Of a DNA stretch of 64,000 bases, positions 10,457 through 21,903 are shown piece by piece. Each line of letters begins with the position of its first letter. The first letter of the stretch is position 1. The position numbers and the translations under genes are program-made. The stretch comes from Adineta steineri. Its lineage: Eukaryota > Rotifera > Eurotatoria > Adinetida > Adinetidae. The DNA is taken from positions 2,070-66,069 of the forward strand of contig CAJNOI010000030.1 of the NCBI GenBank assembly GCA_905250115.1. Direction: 5' to 3'. Below the pieces are notes generated by a model. It was not told where the DNA came from and ran no database searches. It worked only from the letters and a program-made list of their open reading frames with translations.

Positions 10457-12623
10457 ATGCTTCTTATACTGTCGGTCCTTCTCGAACTTCTTCTCTCGAT
10501 CTACTGTTGGCTCACTCGTACAATAAACGGAAGAATATCTGATGGCACTGACAAACATGAAGTGAATAAGCAGCAGCTTGCCTCTCATAAAGTACGTTTT
10601 TCACTGACATAACGTGTGAACGTCTATTTTCATTAAAAATCACGCTAATGTTGTTTATTTCTTTTAGAAGAATTTAGTTTCGGACGACTACTCTACAACC
10701 ACGATCCTTCCGCTCGGCCTCGATAAGCAACTGTACTATCAATTGCAAAACCTCGAATACTATCCGGAAGCTCTACGTGTCGCCTATCAACGCCTTCTCT
10801 CACTCTTCGACGTTACCATAGACAGAGCACGAGCATCGTGTTCAAAGAACATTCTTAATGCGGTGCCTACATTTTCACCCGAGGCGCTCACTGAATTTCT
10901 CAATGCAGAATATACCAACGTCGGCACACGCTTCAAGGCTTACTTGAAACGTCGAAAAGCTGGAGGTGCCCGTGAATTGCTCCCTGATCTAGAGCATGCC
11001 AAATATTGGCTCCGCAGTGCCGCACCTGTCAAGTACGTTGATGGTGCTTGGCTCGGTGGTGTACATCGAGTGACAACAAGTCTCGCACACCGTTCGTACA
11101 CCAAGACGTTATGGCAAATTCTCAGCGAAGAATTCGGCGATGGTGATCTGCAGAAAAACCACGTTTGGGTCTACCAGCAACTTTTACAGTCCATTGACGT
11201 CGATGATATTGGTAATGGCGATTCCAAAGAATTCATCTCCTCGTTACGAAACCTGAATAACGAAAGTCGCGTTTGGACGGCGGCCATCGCTCAATTGTGC
11301 ATCTCCCTTTTCCCCGAATCATTTCTTCCTGAGATTCTCGGCTTCAACATGTCTTACGAAAGCCTACCAGTGCATATCCTCATTACTATCTACGAACTGC
11401 GCGAACTGAACATCGATCCGTATTATTTCGTTTTGCATGTTTCGATCGACAATAACCATTCGGGTCACGCAGCAATGGGTGTCAACGCTGTTATCGGTTA
11501 TATGGCATCACTTCCTGTCGCCGAGCGAGACACGGCCTGGAAACGTATTCAGGCAGGTTTCATTTTGGCATCTGAACTTCCTACGACGCCGTCACCTCGA
11601 TCTGATCTCGATGCAGCACTGGAGAAAATATTCGGTGAGAAGACTATTGCAGCTCAGCCGATGCATGCATCTTGTTCTGCAAAGATTGGTGGTCGAATGG
11701 GAAAGAAGCTTGATGACTGGCTCGATCCGATCCTCTATCCGACTCACTCGCTAGCCTTCTTACGTGCACTTGCGGATAGTCGTTGGGTCGTTCGCGGTGA
11801 ACCTGAAAAAAGTAAACTGATTCGCGAGATGAAGTGGGGTGGACGAATGTTCGGAGCATTCACGTCGCAAGAAGTCGCCGTTCTCGAAGCATGGATTTGC
11901 GATTTAAACCGACACAATCTTCCGATCAAGAGAACCGGATCCTACGAAGCATTTACAGGTGCCGAGACAAAGTTTCCAGTTATTGGTGTCACATGCGAAT
12001 GGTCTGACATCCTTGCTTGCCCGTCTGCACCTCGTCAGTACACGAGTCGTCTGATGCCGACGAATTTCTTCTCGCCGTTATCTCTTCAAGAGAAGAATCA
12101 TGCCATTTTATCTCTACTGTCAGTATCGGCCGTACCCTTCGAATACCTGCCCTCGTTTCCTGCCAAATGCGCCAGCACCTACGGTATGATGGCTATTCGA
12201 TGTCTTCGAGCACTGTACGGCTTCTTACCGGATTCTGATACGTGTGCTGGTATGGACGAGGTGACAACCAATGGTCTCATACTCGGTGTGGTAGAGATTG
12301 CCGGTGTCGCACTCAAAGATACTAGCGAACATGTACGTGAATTCGTCACGCAACTATTGTGTGTATCGGCTCATCCTGAACGCAACGAAGCGATTCTCGT
12401 TGGTCTGCAAGATGGTTTTATCGATTATGTGTTTCCTGCATGCGAGCAACTGCACACACAACTATCCGTCATGGAGCTGCAAGCACTGCGACGTATTCGG
12501 GCAAGATGTCGACAAACGCTCGATGCTTATGTGAAGCAGAAGAATGACCACGATAATTGGTTAGCAGAGATGCTCGATGGAAAGAAAGTAGTGGAGTCTA
12601 TTGTTTCTAATATAGTCAATTGA
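10457..12623 (+). CDS. Haem-oxygenase-like iron-containing redox enzyme
   Basis: Exon 1 is 10457-10591 (45 codons, GTACGT donor) and exon 2 is 10668-12623, phase 0, giving 696 residues. Residues 1-20 are hydrophobic (LLILSVLLELLLSIYCWL), a possible signal anchor added by exon 1. The body resembles the iron-containing redox enzyme / haem-oxygenase-like diiron group: an ILSEEFGDGDLQKNHVW segment (Glu199/200, His210) and a later DPYYFVLHVSIDNNHSGHA segment (Asp295, His302, Asp306, His309) supply candidate metal ligands. Members of this superfamily catalyse oxidative cleavage or desaturation; the substrate here is unknown. At 696 residues it is longer than the bare fold of about 250, so the C-terminal half (from residue ~390) is an extra domain I do not recognise. 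GC-rich codon use, like the divergent methyltransferase, argues for lateral origin. Confidence 0.72.
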
Positions 12624-14893
12624 TGTGATGTGACTTTCATTTTTTTCATGTTTATATGTATTGTTAAGTTTCATGATATTCTCGCGTACAACACATAATC
12701 ACGCAAATTTATTAAAATAAAAATTGTAGATTAAATATTTAATTATTTATTTCATATCTTTTCATTTAATTTGGTTATTATATAAATAATATTTGATGAA
12801 GAAATAGAAGAAATAATTTGTTCATATAAAGATTGTTGAGCAATAATCATTATTGAAGTGCTATTCAATATAAGGATTTTTAATATAGAAGGTTATTACA
12901 TATATTTTGTGTTTACATTGATTTTCTGCTAATATTAATACTAGAGTTTAATTCTATTGAATTAAAATAATTTTCTCATCACTTTCATATAAATCAAATA
13001 GTAAAATTTACCATATTTTATTGACTATCAGAGATTAAATTATTATAATGTGTTGAATTTTTAATAAGTATCTAGATCATATATTATCCATGTCGTCTTT
13101 TTCATGATAAGCATCGATTGCTGTTGGTTCGTAGGAAAACCAAACGTTGAATTTTACTTTGAAAAGTTAATTTCAGTACCGTTGGTATCCACAGCTTCAG
13201 GGTGAATGCTGACATGAACGAAAGATAAATCAAACATCTACATCCTCATCAAGGTCTGTATCGAACTGAATAATTTGAAATTCGTGTTCTAATTATATAA
13301 CTCTCATATATGTTCCATTGTAAGTTTCATAAATGATTTCTAGAATGAAGTGAACCAAGAGGTAAAACAATTCTAATTATCTTTTCCTTAGTGTAAGACA
13401 ATCAATTTTTTCACGTTCAATCTTCTCACTCAACTATCGTAAAAACTGTGCATATCCAGTTTGATACAAATCATAGAATTTCATTGAGTGAGCTAATTCT
13501 AATCAAACGATTAAATAGTTCATAAGATATATAGACTGAACTATACTTTAGAAATAGTTCTAACTTTTACTTTCATTAGAATCTGTTAGATGTCACAGAA
13601 AATTTGAATATACGATTTCATAGCTCTCAACGAACTACAGATGGTTCACATTATCAGATGAATCAAAAAAAATTCTAGTGAAAAAAAGACTTCATTATCT
13701 GTTTGGAATTTGTCGATTTCTTTTTCTTGCATAATTATTTTTCAATCGAATCTTTCAACATTAAAAGCTGTCTTTAAAAAGAATCTACGATCAGAATGCA
13801 TAAAAAAAACAACAAAGAAGAATAAAGAATGTGCATAAACAATTAATGCAAGTACTAATAGACGAAAAGAAATTATTCATCCTTATAAAAAATAACCTTG
13901 TTGACAATTTATTACTATTTCTTTTTTCTCATATGACTTATAATCCTTCGTTGGATTTCTTCTTCTATTTTTCTTTCGACTCATTCTCTTGTGAAATATT
14001 CCCACTTAATTATCTGTTTTTTCATATTACGAACGTTTATTTTAAAACGACAAAAAATAATGATTCAATGTTTGTACATTCTTTTTCTTCCTTTACCTTT
14101 TTTTGTCAAAATTTTGTCATGAATAGGAAGAAAACAGATATATCAAATCCCCATATAATGTCATTTTATTTTACACAAATAATGACGAAATAAAAAAATG
14201 GCTTGTGAAGGTAACTTTCAAGAGGAAAAATAAGAAGAGAAAAAATATTCGTATTTATATTGGTTTGTTTTTCTTTCATTTGTATTTCGGTGTGTTTAGT
14301 GAGTATTTATTAAACGTTTTCTTCGATGATATATTTTCAAAAGTATCGAAAAAAAAAGAGTATTTTTATCTCATTTCTTATTTGTAAGATATTTCTGGTG
14401 TTTTAATCTACTATGAGTCAACCAGCAACGACAAATTCAACAAAGTATCGTATATTAGATGATTCTGCAATATAAGAGCAAACTCTACAGAAGTTAAATG
14501 ATGATATAAAGCATTTTTAGAATGAAAAGAAAGTACCATATATATGCAAGATATACTAATGTATGACTACTAGCATAACTGATTCAGAGCTTTGCAAATT
14601 CATCTCTATTTAGCGTAAGTCTCAATGAGATTAAGTCAATTCTAATAAGCATTTATGAGTGTAGATATGGACTTGATGAAAACTTACTAACAAACATACC
14701 CTTAATCTACATTAAAATGTACTTTCATTGACAAAATATCATGGAAATCGTTTAGACTTTGCATTTGAAATTAAAACAAAGTCCACTCTCATTTTTTGTC
14801 TAACCATCTTAGATACCACATCAGTTTTATCACTAAGATTTTGTTACAATAAAATTCTTTTTAGATTTCTTCTATAAATTTATATTCAACGAG
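12624..14893. other. Intergenic; right part is the upstream half of a segmental duplication
   Basis: 12624-13560 shows no gene. From about 13565 the sequence is recognisably the same as 30419 onward, including the text upstream of the B-box gene. A small decayed coding relic sits at 14413-14520. A degenerate hairpin lies at about 14657-14715. Long open frames here are T-rich and not shared in frame with the second copy, so I do not call them genes. Confidence 0.5.
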
Positions 14894-15445
14894 ATGGCAG
14901 TGGCAAACAATAAAACACATTGTTTTACATGCAATAAAGAAAAAATAACATATCCTTGTAGAGGATGTTCAAAAGAATTTTGTTTAACACATTTAACAGA
15001 ACATCAACAAATGTTAAATGAAGAATTAAACCATATTATTAATGATTATGATGAATTTAAACAAAAAATTAATCAACAAAGACAAAACCCACAAAATCAT
15101 TCGTTAATAAAACAAATTGATCAATGGGAACGTAAGTCAATTGAATTAATTCAACAAAAAGCGCAAGAGTACAGAGAAATCCTTGTTAAATCATCACAAA
15201 CATGTGTTAATGATATTGAAAAGAAATTTAATGATTTATGTGAACAAATAAAACAAATTCATGCCGAAAATGAATTTAATGAAATTAATTTAAACGATCT
15301 AAGAAATCAATTAAACGAAATTACAGAAGAATTAAATAATTCATCAAATATTTCTATTCAACAAGAATCGCAATCATTTATTGATGAAATTTCAATTATT
15401 TCATCAAAAAGTAAGTTTTTAGAAGATAATTCTCACTGTCTATAA
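13565..15445 (+). repeat. Segmental duplication, copy 1
   Basis: Begins ACTTTCATTAGAATCTGTTA and corresponds to 30418-32606 through upstream non-coding DNA, the small relic, the degenerate hairpin and the whole first exon of the B-box gene. The copies differ by many substitutions and indels, so the event is old. Similarity ends soon after the B-box exon. Confidence 0.75.
14413..14520 (+). pseudogene. Small coding relic, copy 1
   Basis: Starts ATG and reads MSQPATTNSTKYRILDDSAI before a premature TAA at 14473-14475. Sequence matching the rest of copy 2 (31442-31591) continues to about 14520, but with an internal deletion of about 36 bp. Each copy has damage that the other lacks. The function of the parent gene is unknown. 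Confidence 0.5.
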
Positions 15446-17165
15446 AATTATATTAGAAAAACATTTTCTTCAAGTATTCAAAAAATCATTGATTGATAAA
15501 ATCAAAATTTACTTTTTCAGTTTGCAAACTTCATCAATAAAACTTTCATAAATTTGATATCAATTGTTAAAAAGTGTCAATATCTATTAATTGATGCATT
15601 TTATATTAGAAAAAATAAAATAGTTGAGTTAAATTTTCTTTATTTGATATAAATATTTAAAAGTTATTTTCAACAACTGAATAAATCAATGATGATTAAA
15701 ATATTCTTTTTAATTGTAAAAACTATGAATAAATGAGAGACAATTGATTTTATGATGTTAGAGTCAAATAGAATTTCGTTCAATCTCACAAATTGTTGTT
15801 TCCATTTATTTACAATATAACTTTTCTACAGTGAAAATCGAAGAGATCTATTCAACGTGTGATATTATAGAAAGATTTTTATTCAGAAGAAACTTTCCAT
15901 AATTTTCTTTGTAACTATTAATTTAGTTAAGTAACAAAATTAGTTTCATTTTCTTTATATCAATAGTGAAGGTAGATATTTTTTGCGATTGAAATCACTT
16001 TTTTAATAAAAATTAAATCAAATGAATCTATAAAAGAATACATTAAAAATTTTCTTTATTTTATTATGATTATGTATCGATAAATTCAAAAATAGAATTA
16101 TACATTAACATTTTATAATAAATAATGAGTAAATTATATTAGATTTTAGGTTACTAGGATTTATCTGATCCATTTCAAAAATCTTTCTTTCATTATTTAT
16201 TTCCCATCTTTCATTTCGATTTGTTTAAATTTCTTTTTCTTGAAATCTTAATTTGTTTGCATCATTTACTAGAACCAAAATTTAACAAATGGAAACAAAC
16301 TGCCATTACTGTAGCTGCTGGAAATGGACAAGGACAACAATTAAATCAACTTAATCACCCTGCTGGGATCTTTATTGATAAAAACAAAAACATTTTCATT
16401 GCTGATCGAGATAACCATCGTATTGTTGAATGGAAACATAATGCAAATGAAGGACAAACTATTGCAGGTGAAAATAAACAAGGAAATCGAATGCATCAGT
16501 TGGGTCGACCAATAGATGTGATTGTTGATGAACAAAATCATTCGATCATCATTGCTGATCTTGGAAACAGACGAGTGATTCAATGGATGAATCAAAATCA
16601 AGACGTTCTCGTTGACAGTATTAATTGTCAGGGCTTGGCAATGAATAAAAATGAATTTCTTTATGTTTCTGATTCACAGAGGAATGAAGTAATACGATGG
16701 AAAATGGGAGACAATGAAGCAATTGTAGTGGCAGGTGGAAATGGGCAAGGAAATCAACGCAATCAGCTTGATTTTCCTACTTTTATTTTTGTTGATAAAG
16801 ATCAAGCTGTTTATGTATCAGATTTTAACAATCATCGTGTGATGAAATGGAGAAAAGGTGCAAAAAAAGGGAAAATTGTGGCTGGAGGAAATGGTGAAGG
16901 AAGAAATCTCAGTCAATTGTGTCACTCTGGAGGAGTAGTTGTTGATGATTTAGGTCAAATATATGTGGCAGATTTTGGGAATCATCGAGTAATGCGTTGG
17001 TGTGAAGGAAAAAAAGAAGGTGAAATTGTTGTTGGTGGAAACGGTGAAGGAAGTCAATCAGGCCAATTGTATGGTCCTTGTGGTTTATCTTTTGATGATG
17101 AAGGAAATCTTTATGTTGCTGATTGTAAGAATCATCGAATACAAAAATTTGAAATATTCTTATGA
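14894..17165 (+). CDS. B-box / coiled-coil / NHL-repeat protein
   Basis: Two exons, 14894-15410 and 16273-17165, join in phase 1 to give 469 residues. Residues 10-37 form a B-box-type zinc site (CFTCNKEK, PCRGCSKEFCLTHLTEH). About 38-170 is a Gln/Asn/Glu-rich coiled coil. About 175-469 is a six-unit NHL propeller (for example GIFIDKNKNIFIADRDNHR). The layout is that of TRIM-NHL proteins without the RING finger, so ubiquitin-ligase activity is not expected; family members act as protein- or RNA-binding scaffolds. The intron is long (862 nt) and very AT-rich. The NHL exon is closely related to that of the membrane protein at 3952-6668, so the propeller exon appears to have been joined to different N-terminal exons. 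Confidence 0.8.
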
Positions 17166-18326
17166 ACGAAGTTTTGAATTTGCAAAAAAGAAAAGAACTT
17201 TTTTAATTATTAAATAAACAATTGAGAAATAAAAAGAAAACAAAAGTCAGGTTTTATTATTGAAAATCAACGAAAAATCGAAGAAATTTTGAAGAAAAAG
17301 AAATATTTCTATAAGAAACAATGAAGAGAAATCTTTCTGGTTTTTTTACATCACAATTGATTTTAATTCGAGAATTTTTGATCAAAAAATTCTCATAAAT
17401 AAACGCTGAATTCATTATCTTTCGTTAATTTTGTTGAATTTTACAGAAGTAAGGAAAGAAAAAGAAGGGTGTGGGTGTGGATGTGGGTGTGAGTACACAA
17501 TCACTGTAAACTCACACTCACACACACTCATCTATACCCACACTCCACATCCTTCAAAGAAGTCAGCTAACGCTATCTTCTGTGTTGGTTTTTTCAAACG
17601 ACATGCCAACTATTTTACAATTTCGGTCGTTTAAATACACAAAAGAAAAAACTAGAGATTTTCTTCATATATCTCACTTTATACTACCTATCAACGTGAA
17701 AAAGTATAAAAAAGTAATTTTAGTCATTACTACGTTGATCGCAGAAATGACTCATTATGTGACGCTACACAGGAGAGAACGATAAATAATCAATAGAAAA
17801 TTATGAAGACGTCATTAAATGTACTTTTTTCTGGAAGCTTAGTGCTCATTAAAATGAACATCTGGATAAGTTTTCTAAAAAAAAACTGAATTCTGCTGAA
17901 AATATTAAATACAAAATATTTCTAACAATAAATATTCTATTCTTTCTCAATGTATTTTATGCAGCATTTGACGTCATTCCCTGACTTTCTCTTTTTTTAC
18001 TTCTCTAAAAAATCATGACAAATATTATTTAAAACAATTTACTTCTGTATTTTATTCAACAGAGATTTTACATTAATAAAAGATAACAACTCACATCTGC
18101 CAATATTTTATTGAAAACTAACTTTGAAAAAAAAGAAATAAAATTAATATTTTTATTGAGATAAAACTTTTTTGTTGTTGTTGCAAATGCAGCAATATTC
18201 GATGAGTTAATTGATGTTTTCTATAATTATATCAGTATTCATTAACAAGTTGGAAACACAAAAGGGTTTTTTCTTTATCGATTTTAGATTGTAAAAAATA
18301 TTCAAGTTCATATAAAACAAAAAACT
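17166..18326. other. Intergenic, AT-rich, one hairpin
   Basis: The first 100 bp are presumably the 3' UTR of the B-box/NHL gene. One telomere-like hairpin lies at 17462-17557. I see no other structure. Confidence 0.45.
17462..17557. repeat. Telomere-like hairpin element
   Basis: The left arm reads AAGAAGGGTGTGGGTGTGGA then TGTGGGTGTGAG. The right arm is C-rich and ends ACTCCACATCCTTCAAAG. Arms of about 35 and 50 bp flank a short loop (TACACAATCACTGTAAA). Confidence 0.7.
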
Positions 18327-18675
18327 ATGAACATGAATAACAGAGTTGGACCTGACGAAGTAATGTATATTAAGTACAAAGAAAATAATCTTATTTCATT
18401 TCTAAATATTTTAGTCGGCAGTAATTAACTCTAGTCCAACACCATTCAGAAGATTGTATGTATATATTATAAATAAAAATAAATCATCAACAAAAATGTA
18501 TTATTCTAGCTATGAACATTTTCGAAAGAGAAAATTAATTCGGATAATATTTTCCATTATTTGTATTATTGTAATTAGTGTGGGTGTGGGTGGATGGGTA
18601 TGGATGTGGGTGTGGGTGTCGATGTGGGTGCGGGTGTGGGTGTCGGTGCGAGTGTGGGTGTGGGTGCGAGTCTGA
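18327..18675 (+). pseudogene. Truncated membrane-protein gene running into a telomere-like tract
   Basis: Three exons can be traced: 18327-18359 (ATG, 11 codons), 18415-18455 and 18510 onward. Phases 0 and 2 at the junctions match the gene at 3952. Exon 3 encodes a basic segment (YEHFRKRKLIR) and a hydrophobic helix (IIFSIICIIVIS), the same plan as the transmembrane exon of that gene. Directly after the helix the frame enters GTGGGT repeats (GVGGWVWMWVWVS) and stops at 18675. No stalk or propeller exon follows. It is therefore the 5' end of a membrane-protein gene whose remainder was replaced by repeat DNA. Whether it is transcribed is unknown. Confidence 0.6.
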
Positions 18676-18765
18676 ATGTGGGTGAAGGTCGGTGTGGGGC
18701 GAGTGTGGGTGTGTGTATGTGTGTGCGTGTGGGTAAGAATAAGATCTATACACCCACACTCAGCC
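18578..18765. repeat. Expanded TGTGGG-like tract with inverted end
   Basis: About 150 bp of variant GTGGGT repeats (GTGTGGGTGTGGGTGGATGG and similar) are followed by a short spacer and the complementary CACCCACACTC at 18751-18761. It is the largest member of the hairpin family in the window. The left arm has expanded about ten-fold over the right. Confidence 0.7.
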
Positions 18766-18769
18766 TCAT

Positions 18770-18955
18770 TTCATCTACTATACTGCATTCAAATTTCTTT
18801 TGTTTTAATCTTGTTTTTCTGTGTACGCTTTTGAGAATAATAACATATAGCCCGNNNNNNNNNNCGGTCTGTTTTCGTTTGCTATTCTGTAATGAAATTC
18901 CTTTTGTTTTCGTCTTGTTTTTCTGTGTACGCTTTTGAAAATAACAACATCTAAC
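18770..18955 (+). repeat. Direct repeat on both sides of an assembly gap
   Basis: About 80 bp ending CTGTGTACGCTTTTGAGAAT at 18774-18850 recur at 18880-18950 (CTGTGTACGCTTTTGAAAAT). Ten Ns at 18855-18864 lie between. Either a tandem duplication spans the gap or the assembler placed two haplotypes or collapsed repeat ends there. Confidence 0.6.
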
Positions 18956-19277
18956 CTACACGCAAACTACCGTACATTGGCCTGTTCCAAAACAAAAACA
19001 GTTATAATTGTTTTTCCTTTCACTATTCATTCATCACAACCAAGGCCGTGTTTTAATGCCAATCTATTTCTGTTATTTGTGTTGTACATGCGGTTGTGTT
19101 CTCTTCGCCGAGAAACATGTTCACGAAGGACTTTTTCCCATGCATCGTCACTTTTGTGATGCCGTTCGAGCTGAAAAATTGTTGTTGACGAGGTGTTTTT
19201 CGGCGAATAGAATACAGACTGTACATGCGAGTGTTTTTGCCCATCGAATCGATTTTTCTGTAAACACCATTGCAATT

Positions 19278-19285
19278 TATAAAAG
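19278..19285 (+). promoter_or_regulatory. Candidate TATA box and untranslated first exon
   Basis: TATAAAAG lies about 30 bp before a GC-richer stretch that ends at 19431 in a canonical CACG|GTAAGTGAG donor. A matching acceptor (TATATTTCAG) ends at 20229, 118 bp before the ATG of the nucleoredoxin-like gene. This fits a promoter plus 5'-UTR exon for that gene, with a first intron of about 0.8 kb. It is inference from signals alone. Confidence 0.4.
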
Positions 19286-20347
19286 CCTCGGAGCAGTTTT
19301 GTTCTTGTTTAATCTTGTATATAAAGAGGCTGCAATTTTCATTTAGTCTTCACTTCAATAGGACGCTGTATAATCGTTTCTCTCTGCTCAACTGAAGATA
19401 CGATTTGGGAATCAGTTGATTCGAAAGCACGGTAAGTGAGATATGTACAGACTGACGAAAAAGGGTTTCGCTTTTTGGAACGAATTCGCAAGGACTCTTT
19501 TTTAGGTTTCGCAAGTTCACGTGAAACCATTAGGAAGTTTAAAAAGGGCATAGAAATCTTTTTCAAGGGTCTCCTACTTATGTACGAAACCTTTGAAAGG
19601 GTTTTCATTTCGTTGCAAACATCGAAACCATTTTTGGGTTTCGTACCTGTCACGAAACTCTTTTTTGATTTCGTACATTCAGAATTTGTTTTTCAGTATA
19701 GTCATCTCGGCCATAGTCATGCGAGTCACCAAAACAGATTCGATTATAACTCAATCTATAAGAGATCAAAAATATGTTCATATTTAGTATTAACCTTAAT
19801 TAAAATCAACAAAAAAGCAATGCTAGTTGTGAGAGATGATTGAGTTGTATTTGATGACGATGATGTACTTTTTCGACAAGATGCTAAGAGACAAAATCTT
19901 GTGCAACATCATTGACAACAATAAGACTAAACTAAGATAAAAATGATGAACCACGAAGAATCTGTTCAAAGTTTTTTAGTTTGATTGATTTGTCATTGTT
20001 CTTGAGAAGAAATTCGAGTTGGGCACTTACAATATGAATCTTTTTGTTTGTACATATGAGGGGGTCGTTCAGTTTTGTCATGAGAGCTAGTAAAATTATT
20101 TATTGAGAGACATTTGTACTTTCATTCATTTTGTTTAATGTCACACAACATTTTGCACTAGTATGGGTAGGAGTTGAAGATTTCTCATTGGCGGTTTTTC
20201 TCAAACCTGTAATTTTTTATATATTTCAGAAGAGAAATAATCCAGATTCGTCATATATTTGATCAAAGAGCTTTCGGAATACGATCCGTGCCAGTTCCTT
20301 TTCAAACAGCGTCGTAGTACACCAAACAAGTAGCAGTGAAGCAGGAT

Positions 20348-21903
20348 ATGACGTTAAGCGAGTTGCTCGGTGATCAATTACTCCAGCACAGTACTGATGG
20401 AAGTGCCGGGGCTAACACGTACATAAGCACGAGTCAACTCCATGGCAAGACAATCGGTCTCTATTTCTCGTAAGTTTACTCTTATCCATATTGATTGATA
20501 AATTCCTTTTCTAGTGGCCACTGGTGTCCACCTTCTGTTACTTTCACACCGAAATTGATTGAAGCGTTCAATCGAATTTACAACAACGTGAACCACAAGT
20601 TTGACATTGTATTCGTGTCCTGGGATAAGGACGAAAACGCTTTTGATCACTATTACCAAGAAATGCCATGGAAAGCATTGCCATTCCCGGGTAGGCCAAA
20701 CTTTCTTTCGTGAAGAACTAAGATATCACTCACAGTCGAGATGGTTTTTTTCTTTTATTCATATAGATCATTTTTTCTTGTAGTGGCATGATATATTTCA
20801 GCAATAATTTCGATACACAGCTGTTATCGTTACAACGAAGAAATTCTTTCATTCCATTTTCCTCCCCTCTGAGATGCGGCAAAACAACAGAGTTCTATTT
20901 TACTCCTATGATGTGATTGCAAAAATGCTAGGGAAAACGAAACGAAAAGAGTATACTTTCTAGAGAGATAGCAGTCCTCTGCAATTTTTCATTTCATATA
21001 TGATATCTAGATGAATACCATCTGACACCATCAAATTCTGGCACTCGGAGCAGACGAGTTTTTTCTCTTCAATCAATGGGGAACACTCCTGATTCACAGC
21101 TCGAAAGTTTTGTTCAAGTTTAATATCTAATTGTGCGGTACGATTCAGCGTAGTATATGAAAATAAGACAGGAATAGTTTTTAAGAGTCAGACGCAACAT
21201 GACGTTACGGCTACTCTACTATGCTTTTATTTCTTTCGAATTGATGAACGTTGTTTATATGCTCTTTGTTGACAGATCGAGCTCGCGAGCGTACACTCAG
21301 CGAGAAATTCAACGTCACAGGGATACCATGTTTGATCGTCCTCTCCTCAACCTGTGAAGTTCTGACTTCGGAAGGTGTTGCTGAAATCAGCGCAAGCGGT
21401 GCTGATGCTATTCGACGATGGTCGCAAGGTAAGGTTTTTCGATCGAATATAAAATATTCGGTGACCTGGAAGATGATTTTACACTGCAAACAGTTTTCAT
21501 AAAAGAGAAAACGGAAAGAATGTTGTAGGGTGTTAAAAAAAATCCAAGGACTCTTTTTCACGGTTTGGTGCGTTTCGTAGAGCATTTTTTACTCTAGCAG
21601 GCCGTATGTGTGTAATCATTGAGGTGGCGAACAGTTGCGACATAAACTGAAAACTTTTAGTTACACGCTTATGTTACTCATAATGAAATCTGATTGGTTT
21701 TCAAGTAGCATCTAGCAGCAGCATCACTTGTTTCGACTAGTATCGTGAGCCTTCAAAAAAACGAGAATTTGCTGAGGAAAACAATGGAAGCTTAGAATGA
21801 ATCTATGCAGAGCCAACCACATTTTTGATCATAAAATTGGATAGTCTTTCTAGTGGAACAATTCGGCTTTTGGAGCTATATTTCGGGATATGGGAGTACA
21901 TGA
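20348..21903 (+). CDS. Nucleoredoxin / tryparedoxin-like thioredoxin-fold protein
   Basis: Exons 20348-20469, 20515-20690, 21276-21428 and probably 21854-21903 give 166 residues. Residues 36-48 carry the strand and active-site loop (GLYFSGHWCPPS). Nucleoredoxins normally have WCPPC; here the second cysteine is Ser48, leaving only Cys45. Downstream family marks are intact: FVSWDKDE, PWKALPFPDRARE, the cis-proline segment KFNVTGIPCLIVL, and EVLTSEG. Loss of the resolving cysteine predicts a protein that can form mixed disulfides or bind targets but not run a normal dithiol cycle. A new Cys beside the cis-Pro (IPC) may partly replace it. The last small exon is the least certain; the first three are firm. 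Confidence 0.75.

Noticed and set aside
10241..10588. 115-residue minus-strand open frame
   Set aside because: It overlaps the first exon of the iron-enzyme gene in antisense and has no family features.
13831..14387. Two Phe/Tyr-rich open frames in duplication copy 1, with a counterpart at 30841-31215
   Set aside because: They come from T-rich spacer. The copies differ by frame-shifting indels and the frames are not conserved between them.
18535..18759. His/Pro-rich minus-strand open frame
   Set aside because: It is the complement of the GTGGGT tract; the His-Pro pattern is forced by the repeat.
19008..19843. Overlapping open frames after the gap
   Set aside because: Several frames on both strands are open at once, with none showing domain similarity. 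The region fits a promoter, 5' UTR and first intron better.
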